A stretch of 64,000 nucleotides of DNA, taken from assembly GCA_029866205.1 (NCBI GenBank), contig JARWZT010000009.1, positions 1 to 64,000 of the forward strand. The letters run 5' to 3'. The notes beneath the pieces are model-generated. The model did not search any database and had not been told where the DNA came from. It saw only the letters and a program-made list of their open reading frames with translations. The position numbers and the translations under genes were made by a program. The stretch comes from Rhodoferax sp. Lineage in GTDB: Bacteria > Pseudomonadota > Gammaproteobacteria > Burkholderiales > Burkholderiaceae_C. Shown here in pieces: positions 52,088 to 62,843 of the stretch. How positions within the stretch are numbered: position 1 is the stretch's first letter; the number at the start of each line of letters is the position of its first letter.

Positions 52088-52120
52088 CAAAAAAACGGAC
52101 CCTTGTGGTCCGTTTTTTTT
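52088..52120. terminator. Bidirectional terminator after tRNA-Ser
   Basis: An A run, ACGGACC, a 5-base loop, GGTCCGT and eight T. It ends the tRNA-Ser transcript and, on the other strand, the stomatin-like gene. Confidence 0.92.
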
Positions 52121-52134
52121 GCCTTCAGCGTCGC

Positions 52135-53043
52135 CTACTTTGCTGTTCGAACCATTTGCATGGCGGAAGCAATCAGGCTGGAGACCTCGGTCATATTGCC
52201 GGGAACGATCAGTGTCGTGGAGGCGTCGGCTGCTACGCGGCTGTAGGCGTCCACCGCGCGCTCGGCCACCTTGAGTTGCACCGCTTGTTCCCCTCCCGGT
52301 TGTCGAATCGCGGCGGCAATCCGCTCAATTGCCTGCGCGGTCGCGTTGGCCACGGCCGTAATGGAGGCTGCCTCACCCTCGGCTTTGTTGATGACCGCTT
52401 GCTTTTCACCCTCCGAGCGGGCAATGAAGGCCTCGCGCTCGCCGGTAGCAATATTGATTTGCTCTTGGCGTCGGCCTTCGGAAGCTGCAATCAGGGCGCG
52501 TTTTTCGCGCTCTGCGGTGATTTGGGCTTGCATGGCGTGCAGGATTTCTTTGGGCGGGGTCAGGTCCTTGATCTCGTAGCGCAGTACTTTCACGCCCCAG
52601 TTCAGTGCCGCTTCGTCGATCGCCGCGACCACCTGGGCGTTGATGATGTCGCGCTCTTCAAAGGTTTTGTCCAGTTCAAGCTTGCCGATGACAGAGCGCA
52701 GCGAGGTTTGTGCCAACTGAGAAATGGCGACGATGTAATTGGACGAGCCATAGCTGGCGCGCATGGCGTCCGTGACCTGGAAATACAAAATACCGTCCAC
52801 TTGGAGTTGGGTGTTGTCGCGGGTAATACAAACTTGGCTGGCGATGTCCAGCGGAATTTCCTTGAGCACATGCTTGTAGGCGACCCGGTCCACAAAAGGC
52901 ACCAAAAAGTTCAGTCCGGGTGTTAGCGTCCCCTGGTATTTACCAAGTCTTTCAATCACCCAGGCATGCTGCTGAGGCACGACTTTGATGGACTGCGTGA
53001 CAAAGATGACCGCAACGAGCAAAAGAACAATTGCAACTTCCAT
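52135..53043 (-). CDS. qmcA: SPFH-domain (stomatin/QmcA-like) membrane protein
   Basis: A 302-residue stomatin-family protein. One N-terminal helix (residues 1-18) is followed by VVPQQHAWVIERLGKYQGTL and the SPFH domain. LKDLTPPKEILHAMQAQITA-like sequence begins a long Ala/Glu-rich coiled coil (about 165-245). Such proteins oligomerise in membrane microdomains and modulate proteases. The partner NfeD-like gene lies 12 bases upstream on the same strand; the pair is a conserved two-gene operon. Confidence 0.93.
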   Translation of the reverse strand: MEVAIVLLLVAVIFVTQSIKVVPQQHAWVIERLGKYQGTLTPGLNFLVPFVDRVAYKHVLKEIPLDIASQVCITRDNTQLQVDGILYFQVTDAMRASYGSSNYIVAISQLAQTSLRSVIGKLELDKTFEERDIINAQVVAAIDEAALNWGVKVLRYEIKDLTPPKEILHAMQAQITAEREKRALIAASEGRRQEQINIATGEREAFIARSEGEKQAVINKAEGEAASITAVANATAQAIERIAAAIRQPGGEQAVQLKVAERAVDAYSRVAADASTTLIVPGNMTEVSSLIASAMQMVRTAK

Positions 53044-53055
53044 AGAACCCCCTGT

Positions 53056-53481
53056 TTAAGTTTTATCGACCAAAAGACGTGCGCCAATGACTTCAGCGAC
53101 TCGGTGTTCACCCACCGTAGGCACTATGCCTGCGCGGTGAATGGCCGTCCAATGGGCACCGCGGTAGTGCACGTTTGCGCTGCCATCGGCATTCCATTGG
53201 TCGATCTGTACGATCTGTCCGACATCCAAATTGACATCGGGGTTGGCTTGAGCGGGTGGCGGATGCTGGCCTCGTAGCTGTAGTGAGCGCCAAACGACCA
53301 CCGCGCCCCCGCCGACCACTGCGGCAATCGCAATTTGGGCAGAGAGGCTTGCGCCCGCACTGGCCGCCAAGGCAGCGCCCACCAGACCCAGGGCGATCAT
53401 CAGCAGGTAAAAAGTGCCTGACATGAGCTCTGCCGCCACGGTAATTCCGGCAACGACCCACCAAAACGTCGATGTTTCCAT
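53056..53481 (-). CDS. NfeD-like membrane protein
   Basis: A 141-residue short NfeD protein (NfeD1b type). Two to three helices (about 5-25, 30-45 and 48-65) are followed by the OB-fold NfeD domain with DVGQIVQIDQWNADGSANVH and YRGAHWTAIHRAG. It acts with the SPFH protein encoded just downstream. ATG at 53481 is preceded by AAGGAGG, a full consensus ribosome-binding site, which decides the start. Confidence 0.9.
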   Translation of the reverse strand: METSTFWWVVAGITVAAELMSGTFYLLMIALGLVGAALAASAGASLSAQIAIAAVVGGGAVVVWRSLQLRGQHPPPAQANPDVNLDVGQIVQIDQWNADGSANVHYRGAHWTAIHRAGIVPTVGEHRVAEVIGARLLVDKT

Positions 53482-53630
53482 GACCCAACCTCCTTTGGAA
53501 AGTGCCACTCGGTGGCAACACTGGCCTGATTGTGGGTGCGAAATGCTGCAACGCAGCGGCACCGTCGTAATAAGTCCTTACACTTCGTGCTCGACCCATT
53601 TTTTCAGGCTATTTGCTGGAGCGCCCTCTG

Positions 53631-55901
53631 ATGAAGTTTCGTTTCCCCATCATCATCATTGATGAAGACTTTCGCTCGGAAAACACCTCGGGTCTGGGCA
53701 TTCGGGCGCTGGCTCAGGCCATTGAGTCGGAGGGTTTTGAGGTGCTCGGCGTCACCAGTTATGGCGACCTGAGCCAGTTTGCCCAGCAGCAAAGCCGTGC
53801 CAGCGCCTTTATCTTGTCGATCGACGACGAAGAATTTACACCGGGACCCGATTTGGATCCGGCGGTTTTGAACTTGCGCCATTTCATCGAAGAGGTGCGG
53901 CGCAAAAATTTGGACGTGCCGATTTATGTCTACGGAGAGACCAAAACCAGCCGCCATATCCCTAACGGAATCCTGCGCGAATTGCATGGCTTTATCCATA
54001 TGTTTGAGGATACGCCTGAATTTGTGGCCCGCCACATTATTCGGGAGGCAAAAAGTTACCTGGAAAGCGTGCAGCCGCCATTTTTCAAAGCGCTGTTGGA
54101 TTACGCGGAAGACGGTTCCTATTCATGGCATTGCCCCGGTCATTCCGGCGGTGTTGCCTTCCTGAAAAGCCCCGTGGGTCAAATGTTTCACCAGTTTTTT
54201 GGTGAAAACATGCTGCGCGCCGACGTCTGCAATTCAGTGGAAGAGTTGGGCCAACTGCTCGATCACGATGGCGCCATTGGCGCCAGCGAACGCAATGCGG
54301 CGCGCATCTTCAATGCCGATCACTGCTTTTTTGTGACCAACGGCACCAGCACCAGCAACAAGATGGTGTGGCACCACACCGTGGCGCCGGGCGATGTGGT
54401 GGTCGTGGACCGCAATTGCCACAAGTCCATTCTGCACGCGATCATCATGACTGGTGCGGTTCCGGTGTTCCTGAAGCCGACGCGCAACCATTTCGGCATC
54501 ATTGGCCCGATTCCGAAAAGCGAATTTGAACCCGACGCGATTCGCGCCAAGATCCGAGCCAACCCGCTGCTGCAGGGCATTGATGCCCAGTCCGTCAAGC
54601 CACGCGTGCTGACCATTACGCAGTCGACCTATGACGGCGTTTTGTACAACACCGAAACCGTGAAAAACATGGTGGACGGCTACGTGGACAACATCCACTT
54701 TGATGAAGCCTGGTTGCCCCATGCCGCTTTCCATCCCTTTTACGGCACGTACCACGCCATGGGCAAGAAACGTGCGCGTCCGAAACACGCGATGGTGTAC
54801 TCCACGCAGTCCATTCACAAGTTGCTGGCGGGTATCAGCCAGGCGAGCCATGTGTTGGTGCAGGACTCCCAGACCGTCAAGCTGGATCGCCACCTGTTCA
54901 ATGAGGCTTACCTCATGCACACGTCGACCAGCCCGCAGTACAGCATCATTGCCAGCTGCGACGTGGCGGCGGCGATGATGGAGCCACCCGGCGGCACGGC
55001 GCTGGTGGAAGAGAGCATTGCCGAGGCGTTGGATTTTCGGCGAGCCATGCGCAAGGTCGACGAGGAGTACGGTGATGACTGGTGGTTCAAGGTGTGGGGC
55101 CCAGACCGGTTGGCCGACGAAGGCATAGGCCGTGCCACCGACTGGGTGCTCAAGGCGGAAGGCAAGAGCGTCAAGGCCAATTGGCATGGCTTTGGCAAGA
55201 TGGCCGCTGGCTTCAATATGCTTGACCCCATCAAGGCGACCATCGTTACCCCGGGCATGGACCTGAACGGAAAATTCGCCAAGACGGGTATTCCAGCAAG
55301 TATCGTGACCAAATTTTTGGCGGAGCATGGCGTAGTGGTTGAGAAAACAGGCCTGTACAGTTTTTTCATCATGTTTACGATCGGTATCACCAAGGGCCGC
55401 TGGAACAGCATGTTGACTGCGCTGCAGCAGTTCAAGGACGATTACGACAAAAATCAGCCCATGTGGCGTATCTTGCCGGAGTTCTGCAAAAAGCACTCGC
55501 GCTACGAAAAGATGGGACTGGCAGACCTGTGTCAGCACCTGCACGCCCTGTACGCCAAGTACGACATCGCGCGCCTGACCACCGATATGTACCTGAGCGA
55601 CCTGACCCCGGCCATGAAGCCCAGCGATGCCTACGCGCACATTGCGCTGCGCAAGACGGAACGCGTCGAAATCGACCATCTGGAAGGCCGCGTTACTGTG
55701 GGTCTGGTGACGCCCTATCCGCCGGGCATCCCCTTGCTGATTCCCGGCGAAGTGTTCAACAAGAAGATCGTGGACTACCTCAAGTTTTCCCGCGAGTTCA
55801 ATACCCAGTGCCCAGGCTTCGAGACCGATATTCACGGCTTGGTGGAGGAAGAGGGCGCAGACGGCAAAAAGCACTACTTTGCGGATTGCGTGCGGGTCTA
55901 A
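53631..55901 (+). CDS. Arginine/lysine/ornithine decarboxylase
   Basis: A 756-residue fold-I PLP decarboxylase. Residues 1-130 form the flavodoxin-like wing domain. SWHCPGHSGGVAFLKSPVG (about 165) and NGTSTSNKMVWHHTV (about 240) bind PLP. The Schiff-base lysine is in YSTQSIHKLLAGISQASHVL at about 396. The C-terminal domain ends with GLVTPYPPGIPLLIPGE. The family includes inducible acid-resistance and constitutive biosynthetic enzymes; substrate choice between arginine, lysine and ornithine cannot be read safely. ATG at 53631 gives the normal start. No antiporter gene is adjacent, which argues against an acid-resistance pair. Confidence 0.9.
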   Translation: MKFRFPIIIIDEDFRSENTSGLGIRALAQAIESEGFEVLGVTSYGDLSQFAQQQSRASAFILSIDDEEFTPGPDLDPAVLNLRHFIEEVRRKNLDVPIYVYGETKTSRHIPNGILRELHGFIHMFEDTPEFVARHIIREAKSYLESVQPPFFKALLDYAEDGSYSWHCPGHSGGVAFLKSPVGQMFHQFFGENMLRADVCNSVEELGQLLDHDGAIGASERNAARIFNADHCFFVTNGTSTSNKMVWHHTVAPGDVVVVDRNCHKSILHAIIMTGAVPVFLKPTRNHFGIIGPIPKSEFEPDAIRAKIRANPLLQGIDAQSVKPRVLTITQSTYDGVLYNTETVKNMVDGYVDNIHFDEAWLPHAAFHPFYGTYHAMGKKRARPKHAMVYSTQSIHKLLAGISQASHVLVQDSQTVKLDRHLFNEAYLMHTSTSPQYSIIASCDVAAAMMEPPGGTALVEESIAEALDFRRAMRKVDEEYGDDWWFKVWGPDRLADEGIGRATDWVLKAEGKSVKANWHGFGKMAAGFNMLDPIKATIVTPGMDLNGKFAKTGIPASIVTKFLAEHGVVVEKTGLYSFFIMFTIGITKGRWNSMLTALQQFKDDYDKNQPMWRILPEFCKKHSRYEKMGLADLCQHLHALYAKYDIARLTTDMYLSDLTPAMKPSDAYAHIALRKTERVEIDHLEGRVTVGLVTPYPPGIPLLIPGEVFNKKIVDYLKFSREFNTQCPGFETDIHGLVEEEGADGKKHYFADCVRV

Positions 55902-56075
55902 AGGTTTTCGCTGCGCCGAGTGTGGCGTCATCGTCTGGGCCCCTGCGATGGATCATTTTTCAAGGCTAGAAGCTATGGATATTTTGAGCCAGCACAGGCC
56001 CATTTGAAATCTACGAGCGACAGTCTCGTTGTGTGGAGTGATTCATGCACGAGGCGTTCGCATACCAGGTTTCAG

Positions 56076-56684
56076 ATGACATCAATTCTTTTTCCCAAAG
56101 AGCGGAAATTTGCCCGACGACTTCTGGCGGCAGCATTTCTGGTTGTACCCGCCGGCGCCATGTGCCAGTCATCCGGTTGGAGCATGGGCGTGTATGGCGG
56201 TCAGTATTACGACACTGAACCTGCAGGTTTTACGCAGGGTCATGCCAACTTTCAAAATCACTATGTGGTGGCGGTCAATGTCGCCAAGACGGTATGGCGC
56301 GCAGAATCGTGGCCTCTGTCTTTGGAAATCGATGGCACGCTTGGGCAGCAATTTGGCCAGGCATCACTGAACGAGGTCGCTGTGGCGCCCGTATTGCGTT
56401 GGAGTGGTTTCCCTTGGAACCACGTGCTGCAAACCAATGTGCGCGTGGGCCCACTCGGAATTTCCTACACCACGGACATCGGCCCCTATGAACGGGGGGC
56501 TGACGGCGAGGGCAGCCGCCTGCTCAACTACTTGCTGCTGGAGGTGGCCTTTTCACGTCCACAGGACAAGTCTGCGGAAGTTTTTATGCGCTTGCATCAC
56601 CGTTGCGCCATCTACGATCTGTTGAATACCCATGGCGCCAACGGAGAGGACTTTGCGGTGATTGGTTACCGCAAACATTTCTGA
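56076..56684 (+). CDS. Exported protein, possibly a PagL/acyloxyacyl-hydrolase-like barrel
   Basis: A 202-residue protein with a signal peptide (RKFARRLLAAAFLVVPAGAM, cleavage near residue 31). The mature part has GVYGGQYYDTEPAGF, alternating strands and the ending EDFAVIGYRKHF with a C-terminal Phe, all consistent with an outer-membrane barrel. VFMRLHHRCAIYDLL near the C-terminus recalls the catalytic His region of lipid A 3-O-deacylases, but the expected Ser-Asn context is not clear. It follows the decarboxylase gene by 174 bases. Function is uncertain. Confidence 0.6.
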   Translation: MTSILFPKERKFARRLLAAAFLVVPAGAMCQSSGWSMGVYGGQYYDTEPAGFTQGHANFQNHYVVAVNVAKTVWRAESWPLSLEIDGTLGQQFGQASLNEVAVAPVLRWSGFPWNHVLQTNVRVGPLGISYTTDIGPYERGADGEGSRLLNYLLLEVAFSRPQDKSAEVFMRLHHRCAIYDLLNTHGANGEDFAVIGYRKHF

Positions 56685-56705
56685 TTCAAGGCGTTAAAGG
56701 CGTCG

Positions 56706-57488
56706 TTATTCGGACATCACACCCATGGTTTTGCTGAAGCCGCCGTCGACGTAAGTAATCTCGGCCGTCACGCCAGAGGCCAAGTCGCTCATCAAAAATG
56801 CCGCTACGTTGCCTACATCTTCTATGGTGACGTTGCGGCGGATCGGCGATGCGTTTGCCACCACACCCATGAGGCGGCCAAAATCTTTGATGCCGCTGGC
56901 GGCCAGCGTTTTGATGGGGCCGGCGCTGATACCGTTGACGCGAATGCCCTTGGAACCCACGGCTTCAGCCAGATAGCGCACAGACGACTCAAGTGAAGCC
57001 TTGGCCAGACCCATGGTGTTGTAGTTGGGAATGATGCGTTCTGCGCCCAAGTAGGTGAGCGTCAACAATGCCGCCTTGTTGCTGAGGTAGGGCAGTGCCG
57101 CTTTGGCCATCCCTGGAAAACTATAGGCGCTGATATCGTGGGCAATCTTGAAGCCTTCCCGGCTCAATCCGTCGAGAAAATTACCGGCAATTGCCTCGCG
57201 CGGTGCGAAACCGATGCTGTGCACGAAGCCGTCAAACTGGGGCCAATGGCTGGCCAAATCAGAGAAAAGTTGGTTAATTTGGGCGTCGTCGCCGACGTCG
57301 CAGTCAAAAATCAGGCTTGAACCGAAGTCGGCGGCGAATTCGGTAATTCGATCCTTGAAGCGGTCGCCAACGTAGCTGAACGCCAACTCCGCGCCCTGTG
57401 CATGACAGGCTTTGGCAATGCCGTAGGCGATGGAGCGGTTTGACAAAACGCCAGTGATCAAAAACTTCTTGCCCGTTAAAAAGCCCAT
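56706..57488 (-). CDS. fabI: Enoyl-[acyl-carrier-protein] reductase
   Basis: A 260-residue SDR-type enoyl-ACP reductase for the last step of fatty-acid elongation. The NADH site is [18 protein letters not shown] (FabI glycine pattern). The catalytic Tyr-x6-Lys is in [12 protein letters not shown] (about residue 157), with YLGAERII just before. [14 protein letters not shown] binds the substrate loop. The usual target of triclosan and isoniazid-type drugs. It is convergent with the exported-protein gene. Confidence 0.96.
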   Translation of the reverse strand: MGFLTGKKFLITGVLSNRSIAYGIAKACHAQGAELAFSYVGDRFKDRITEFAADFGSSLIFDCDVGDDAQINQLFSDLASHWPQFDGFVHSIGFAPREAIAGNFLDGLSREGFKIAHDISAYSFPGMAKAALPYLSNKAALLTLTYLGAERIIPNYNTMGLAKASLESSVRYLAEAVGSKGIRVNGISAGPIKTLAASGIKDFGRLMGVVANASPIRRNVTIEDVGNVAAFLMSDLASGVTAEITYVDGGFSKTMGVMSE

Positions 57489-57646
57489 GTCTGTCCTCTA
57501 ATGAAAAATAGTGAATCCTCCTCGGAATTGTCGCACGTGAACTTGGACCCCAAGGGGCCAGACTTGTGCAGGCGACGGCACCCGTGGTGCGGGCCTCGCC
57601 CCGCAAAAAGCCAAAGGAATCAACGCTCTAATCAGGCTTTCTAGGC

Positions 57647-57703
57647 TATAATCCGAGCTTCACGACCAAACGGGCGGGTATTTACCGCCCGTTTTTTTTG
57701 GTC
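57647..57703 (+). promoter_or_regulatory. Promoter and terminator-like leader of the rimP-nusA-infB operon
   Basis: TATAAT (57647-57652) is followed by an expected start near 57659. Directly downstream, ACGGGCGG (57670-57677) and CCGCCCGT (57685-57692) form a stem around GTATTTA, followed by eight T. An outer CGACCAAA/TTTGGTCG pairing (57663-57704) extends it. Transcription would have to read through an intrinsic terminator to reach rimP. E. coli nusA is known to be autoregulated at operon leader terminators. Confidence 0.65.
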
Positions 57704-57722
57704 GATTGTTTTTGAAGCCCCT

Positions 57723-58382
57723 GTGCGAGAGCCCTTGGCTTCGTTGATTGAAACGGACAAAACTGACGTGGCATTGCAAGAGATCGTGGCGCAAATCGTA
57801 GGGGGCCTGGGATACGACTTGGTCGAAATTGACCGGTCGGCGGGTGGTTTGTTGCGCATCACGATCGACTTGCCTTGGGTGCAGGCGGCAGAGGGTGAGA
57901 CGCAGGTCGAGCAATTCATTACGGTCGAAGATTGCGAAAAGGTCACGCGGCAATTGCAGTTTGCCCTCGAGGTGGATGGTATTGAATACCGGCGCCTGGA
58001 GGTTTCGTCACCCGGTATTGACCGCCCCTTGCGCCATGTTGCAGATTTTGAGCGTTTCGTCGGCCAGGTGGTGGACCTGACGCTCAAGGCGCCCATCGGT
58101 GCGGCAGGTACGGGCCAGGTCAGCGCCAATCGAAAAAAGTTTCGGGGGACGCTGGAGCGGACTCTGGATGCGCAGGGGCAAGTTGGCTGGCAGGTCGTTT
58201 GGAGCGATGCACCTGAGGTCAAGCCCGGGCAGCGGGTAAGTAAAAAGCGGGTTCCTCCGCCATTGCAGGCTTTAGGGTTTGCTTTGGACGAGCTTCGCGA
58301 GGCGCGGTTGGCGCCGATCGTTAGTTTCAAAGGGCGTGGCACCGGTGCAGAGTTGCACGGCGGTGAAACGTCAGTTTCGTAG
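57723..58382 (+). CDS. rimP: Ribosome maturation factor RimP
   Basis: A protein of up to 219 residues that assists 30S assembly. IVGGLGYDLVEIDRSAGGLL, TVEDCEKVTRQLQFALEVDG and LEVSSPGIDRPLRHVADFER are diagnostic. The frame starts with GTG at 57723; GTG at 57768 (giving VALQEIVAQIV) matches more family starts and is an alternative. The C-terminal extension after about 190 is longer than in E. coli (150 residues). It opens the operon with nusA. Confidence 0.92.
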   Translation: MREPLASLIETDKTDVALQEIVAQIVGGLGYDLVEIDRSAGGLLRITIDLPWVQAAEGETQVEQFITVEDCEKVTRQLQFALEVDGIEYRRLEVSSPGIDRPLRHVADFERFVGQVVDLTLKAPIGAAGTGQVSANRKKFRGTLERTLDAQGQVGWQVVWSDAPEVKPGQRVSKKRVPPPLQALGFALDELREARLAPIVSFKGRGTGAELHGGETSVS

Positions 58383-58415
58383 TCATTGAAATAGAGTGTT
58401 CAGGAGAGTCAAGGC

Positions 58416-59921
58416 ATGAATCGCGAATTGTTGATGTTGGTTGAGGCCATTTCCCGTGAGAAAAACGTGGAGCGTGACGTCGTTTTGGGCGCCGTGGAAG
58501 CGGCATTGGCGCAGGCCACCAAAAAGCTGTACGCCGGCGACGTGGATATTCGCGTTGCCCTGGACCGCGATAGCGGTAATTACGAGACTTTCCGTCGTTG
58601 GCATGTGGTGCCAGATGAGGCAGGTTTGCAGTTGCCCGACCAGGAAATTTTGCTTTTCGAAGCCAAGGAGCAAATTCCTGATATCGAGGTGGACGAGTAC
58701 ATTGAAGAGCCGATTGAGTCGGTGCCCATCGGGCGTATTGGCGCGATGGCGGCCAAGCAAGTCATTTTGCAGAAGATCCGTGACGCTGAGCGCGAAATGT
58801 TGCTCAACGAATTCATGTCGCGGGGCGACAATATTTTTGTGGGCACCGTCAAACGCATGGACAAGGGTGACCTGATCATCGAAAGCGGACGGGTAGAAGG
58901 TCGTTTGCGCCGCAACGAGATGATTCCCAAAGAAAATTTCCGTGCCGGCGACCGAGTGCGCGCGATGATCATGGAGGTCGACCTGACCTTGCGCGGCGCG
59001 CCTATCGTGTTGTCGCGCTCGGCGCCTGACTTCATGATCGAGCTGTTCCGCCAAGAGGTGCCAGAGATAGAGCAAGGCCTGCTCGAGATCAAATCGTGTG
59101 CGCGTGACCCCGGGTCGCGTGCCAAGATTGCGGTTTTGTCGCATGACAAGCGGGTCGATCCGATTGGCACCTGCGTTGGGGTGCGGGGCACCCGTGTCAA
59201 TGGGGTGACCAACGAGCTTGCCGGCGAACGCGTGGACATTGTGTTGTGGAGCGAAGACCCTGCCCAGTTTGTCATTGGTGCCCTGGCCCCGGCGAACGTG
59301 TCGTCCATTGTGGTGGACGAGGAGCGGCACGCCATGGATGTGGTGGTGGACGAAGAAAATCTCGCCATCGCTATCGGTCGTGGTGGCCAAAACGTACGGC
59401 TGGCGTCAGAACTAACCGGTTGGAAAATCAACATCATGGACGCGGCTGAATCGGCCCAAAAACTGGCCGTGGAAACCGATTCCGGTCGCCGCCTGTTCAT
59501 GGACAAGCTCGATGTGGACGAAGAGATCGCCGACATTCTGATTGCCGAGGGCTTCACCAGTCTCGAAGAAGTGGCCTATGTGCCGCTGCAGGAAATGCTG
59601 GAGATCGAGAGCTTCGATGAAGACACGGTCAATGAATTACGCACCCGTGCCAAAGATGCTTTGCTGACTATGGAAATCGCCCGCGAAGAAACGGTTGACG
59701 AGGTTTCGCAGGACTTGCGTGACTTGGCCGGACTGAGCACCGAGCAAATTGCCCAACTGGCTGCAGCCGGCGTTCAAACGCTGGACGATTTTGCGGATCT
59801 AGCCACCGACGAACTTACAGAAATCACCGGCCAGTCTGCGGACGAAGCCACGGCCCTGATCATGAAGGCGCGCGAACATTGGTTTACCGATGACGCCGCT
59901 TCTCAAGAGCCACGGTCATGA
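58416..59921 (+). CDS. nusA: Transcription termination/antitermination factor NusA
   Basis: A 501-residue NusA. An N-terminal RNAP-binding domain (to about 130) is followed by the S1 domain ([20 protein letters not shown]), KH1 ([20 protein letters not shown]) and KH2 ([20 protein letters not shown]), and two acidic helix-hairpin-helix repeats (about 370-500). It binds RNA polymerase and modulates pausing. It lies 33 bases after rimP and 15 before infB, with GGAG ahead of the ATG. Confidence 0.97.
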   Translation: MNRELLMLVEAISREKNVERDVVLGAVEAALAQATKKLYAGDVDIRVALDRDSGNYETFRRWHVVPDEAGLQLPDQEILLFEAKEQIPDIEVDEYIEEPIESVPIGRIGAMAAKQVILQKIRDAEREMLLNEFMSRGDNIFVGTVKRMDKGDLIIESGRVEGRLRRNEMIPKENFRAGDRVRAMIMEVDLTLRGAPIVLSRSAPDFMIELFRQEVPEIEQGLLEIKSCARDPGSRAKIAVLSHDKRVDPIGTCVGVRGTRVNGVTNELAGERVDIVLWSEDPAQFVIGALAPANVSSIVVDEERHAMDVVVDEENLAIAIGRGGQNVRLASELTGWKINIMDAAESAQKLAVETDSGRRLFMDKLDVDEEIADILIAEGFTSLEEVAYVPLQEMLEIESFDEDTVNELRTRAKDALLTMEIAREETVDEVSQDLRDLAGLSTEQIAQLAAAGVQTLDDFADLATDELTEITGQSADEATALIMKAREHWFTDDAASQEPRS

Positions 59922-59936
59922 AAGGTTACCCAATAA

Positions 59937-62834
59937 ATGTCCAGTACGACCGTCGCTGAGTTTGCTAGTGAACTCAAAAAATCTACCGAAACCCTGTTGG
60001 ATCAATTGAAGTCTGCAGGAGTGGCCAAGGCGTCGCCGAGCGATGTTCTGACCGACGCTGACAAGCACAGTTTGCTCAATTACCTCCAAAGCAGTCACGG
60101 CACGGCGGGTGCCGACCGCAAAAAGATCACGCTGGTGAAGAAGCAGACCACCGAGATCAAGCAGGCTGATGCCAGTGGCAAGGCCCGTACGATCCAGGTG
60201 GAGGTCCGCAAAAAACGCACCTTTGTTCGCCGCGAAGATGGGCTCGACGCGGTGCCTGAGGGAACGGAATTGCCTGCGCCGGTGGCAGCGCCGTCGGTGA
60301 TCGACGATGCCGAGCTGATCCGACGCGAAGAAGAGGCTCGCCACCAGGCGGAGTTCATCCGCCGCCAGGAGGAAGAATTGGCGGCACGCCGTCAGGAACG
60401 CGAAGAGCAAGAAGCGCGTGCCCGTGCGGCACACGAAAAAGCGGCTGCTGATGCGCTGGCACAGCAAGCTGCGCAGGCGCAAAAAATGGCCGCGTCTGCG
60501 GAACAGCCTGTACCCACGACGCCGGTTGCTGAGGGTGCGGCAGATGCCGCCGCAGTGGCCCAGCAAGCTGCAAAAGAAGCCAGCCAAGCCCGTGATGAGG
60601 CACTGGCCTCGGCGGCCAATGCCTCCAAGGCGGCGGCTGCCGAAGAGAGCAAGCGCGCCTCCGAGCTTGGCGACCGTCGTCGCAAGGCTGAGGCTGAGGC
60701 TGCTGCGATTCGCCTGATGATGGCCACGCCCAACAAGGTTGCGGTACCCCTCAAGAAGGTGGAGCCACCCAAGCCTGCTGTGGATGCCAAGGGCGCGATC
60801 AAAGGCACTTTGCACAAGCCTGCAACAGGCTCTACGGTTGCGAAACCGGCAGGGGGCGCTCCGGGTGCTGCAGGGGCAGGTGCTGGAAAAGAAGTGAAGT
60901 CTGCCAAGCTGTCCAGCAGCTGGGCGGGAGATCCTGCGAAAAAGAAAGAACTCAAAACGCGTGGCGACACCGGAGCCGGCGCTGGGCGCTCGACCAATTG
61001 GCGTACCGGCCCGCGTGGCCGCCGCGGTAACGACCGGGACCGTGATGACCAGGTTCCAAGCGCACCGGTGGAAGCCCGCGTGCTGGAAGTGCACGTGCCG
61101 GAAACCATTACGGTCGCTGAGTTGGCGCACAAGATGGCGGTGAAAGCCTCTGAAGTGATCAAGCAGCTCATGAAGTTGGGCCAGATGGTCACCATCAACC
61201 AGCCGCTGGACCAAGACACGGCGATGATCGTGGTGGAAGAGTTGGGCCACACCGCCGTGATTGCGGCGCTGGACGACCCGGAAGCCTTCACCGACGACGA
61301 TATCTCCCAAGCGCAGTTCGAGTCGCTGCCCCGCGCACCCGTGGTGACAGTGATGGGTCACGTCGACCATGGCAAGACGTCGCTGCTCGACTACATCCGG
61401 CGTGCGAAAGTGGCGTCGGGCGAAGCCGGTGGTATCACCCAGCACATCGGGGCTTACCACGTCGAAACGCCCCGCGGCATGATTTCTTTCCTGGACACCC
61501 CGGGCCACGAGGCGTTTACCGCCATGCGTGCCCGTGGTGCCAAGGCCACTGACATTGTGATTTTGGTGGTTGCTGCGGACGACGGCGTGATGCCACAGAC
61601 CAAAGAGGCGATCAAACACGCCAAGGCGGCTGGCGTGCCGATCGTGGTCGCGATCAACAAAATCGACAAACCCGATTCCAACCCCGAACGCGTGAAAAAC
61701 GAACTCGTGGTCGAAGAGGTGGTGCCCGAAGAGTTTGGTGGCGATTCTCCTTTTGTCCCGGTCTCGGCCAAAACCGGCCAAGGCATCGACCAGCTGCTCG
61801 AGCAGGTGCTGCTCCAGGCAGAAGTTTTGGAACTGCGGGCTCCGGTGGCTTCCATGGCCAAAGGCCTGGTGATCGAGGCGCGCCTGGACAAGGGACGCGG
61901 TCCTGTGGCGACCATATTGGTTCAATCGGGTACGCTTAAAACCGGTGACGTCGTGTTGGCGGGCCAGACTTTTGGCCGGGTACGCGCGATGCTGGACGAA
62001 AACGGCAAGCCGATCAAAGAAGCGGGCCCGTCCATTCCTGTCGAAATTCAGGGTTTGACCGAAGTGCCGCAGGCGGGCGACGAATTCATGGTGATGTCCG
62101 ACGAACGACGTGCCCGTGAGATTGCCACGTACCGCGCTGGCAAGTTCCGCAATACCAAGTTGGCGAAGCAGCAGGCGGCCAAGCTGGAGAATATGTTCAG
62201 CGACATGTCCTCGGGCGATGTCAAGATGTTGCCCATCATCGTCAAGGCGGACGTACAGGGTTCGCAAGAGGCCTTGGCTGCGTCCTTGCTCAAGCTGTCC
62301 ACCGAAGAAGTCAAGGTGCAGATGGTGTACTCGGCGGTCGGTGGAATCAGCGAGTCCGACATCAACCTGGCCATCGCTTCCAAGGCGATCGTGATTGGCT
62401 TCAATGTGCGTGCCGATGCTGGTGCGCGTAAGTTGGCTGAGAACAATGGCGTGGATATCCATTACTACAGCATCATTTATGACGCGGTGGACGAGCTCAA
62501 AGCGGCCATGTCCGGCATGTTGGCGCCCGAAAAGCGCGAGGAAGTTATCGGCTTTGCCGAAATCCGCACCGTGTTTGTGGCGTCCAAAATCGGTACGGTC
62601 GCAGGCTGTATGGTCACTGGCGGACACGTCAATCGCAGTGCGCATTTCCGCCTGTTGCGCGACAACGCGGTCATTTACACCGGCGAGCTCGATTCGCTCA
62701 AGCGCATGAAAGACGATGTGCGCGAGGTGAAAGAGGGCTTCGAGTGCGGTATCAAGCTCAAGAACTACAACGACATCGCTGTGGGCGATCAGTTGGAATT
62801 CTTTGAGATCAAAGAAATCGCACGTACGATTTAA
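59937..62834 (+). CDS. infB: Translation initiation factor IF-2
   Basis: A 965-residue IF-2, which places initiator tRNA on the 30S subunit. IF2_N domains lie at residues 1-60 and about 385-440. Between them is a long Ala/Lys/Glu-rich coiled region (about 115-330). The GTPase has [14 protein letters not shown] (G1, about 473), [11 protein letters not shown] (G3) and [11 protein letters not shown] (G4). The C-terminal domain ends [20 protein letters not shown]. The length is greater than in E. coli because of the coiled linker. The opposite strand is free of stop codons over the whole gene; that frame is a shadow. Confidence 0.98.
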   Translation: MSSTTVAEFASELKKSTETLLDQLKSAGVAKASPSDVLTDADKHSLLNYLQSSHGTAGADRKKITLVKKQTTEIKQADASGKARTIQVEVRKKRTFVRREDGLDAVPEGTELPAPVAAPSVIDDAELIRREEEARHQAEFIRRQEEELAARRQEREEQEARARAAHEKAAADALAQQAAQAQKMAASAEQPVPTTPVAEGAADAAAVAQQAAKEASQARDEALASAANASKAAAAEESKRASELGDRRRKAEAEAAAIRLMMATPNKVAVPLKKVEPPKPAVDAKGAIKGTLHKPATGSTVAKPAGGAPGAAGAGAGKEVKSAKLSSSWAGDPAKKKELKTRGDTGAGAGRSTNWRTGPRGRRGNDRDRDDQVPSAPVEARVLEVHVPETITVAELAHKMAVKASEVIKQLMKLGQMVTINQPLDQDTAMIVVEELGHTAVIAALDDPEAFTDDDISQAQFESLPRAPVVTVMGHVDHGKTSLLDYIRRAKVASGEAGGITQHIGAYHVETPRGMISFLDTPGHEAFTAMRARGAKATDIVILVVAADDGVMPQTKEAIKHAKAAGVPIVVAINKIDKPDSNPERVKNELVVEEVVPEEFGGDSPFVPVSAKTGQGIDQLLEQVLLQAEVLELRAPVASMAKGLVIEARLDKGRGPVATILVQSGTLKTGDVVLAGQTFGRVRAMLDENGKPIKEAGPSIPVEIQGLTEVPQAGDEFMVMSDERRAREIATYRAGKFRNTKLAKQQAAKLENMFSDMSSGDVKMLPIIVKADVQGSQEALAASLLKLSTEEVKVQMVYSAVGGISESDINLAIASKAIVIGFNVRADAGARKLAENNGVDIHYYSIIYDAVDELKAAMSGMLAPEKREEVIGFAEIRTVFVASKIGTVAGCMVTGGHVNRSAHFRLLRDNAVIYTGELDSLKRMKDDVREVKEGFECGIKLKNYNDIAVGDQLEFFEIKEIARTI

Positions 62835-62843
62835 GCGGACTGC

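Noticed and set aside
54234-55931. A 565-codon minus-strand frame opposite the decarboxylase
   Set aside because: It is a shadow of a well-conserved PLP enzyme. The composition is rich in His, Val and Arg and no motif is seen.
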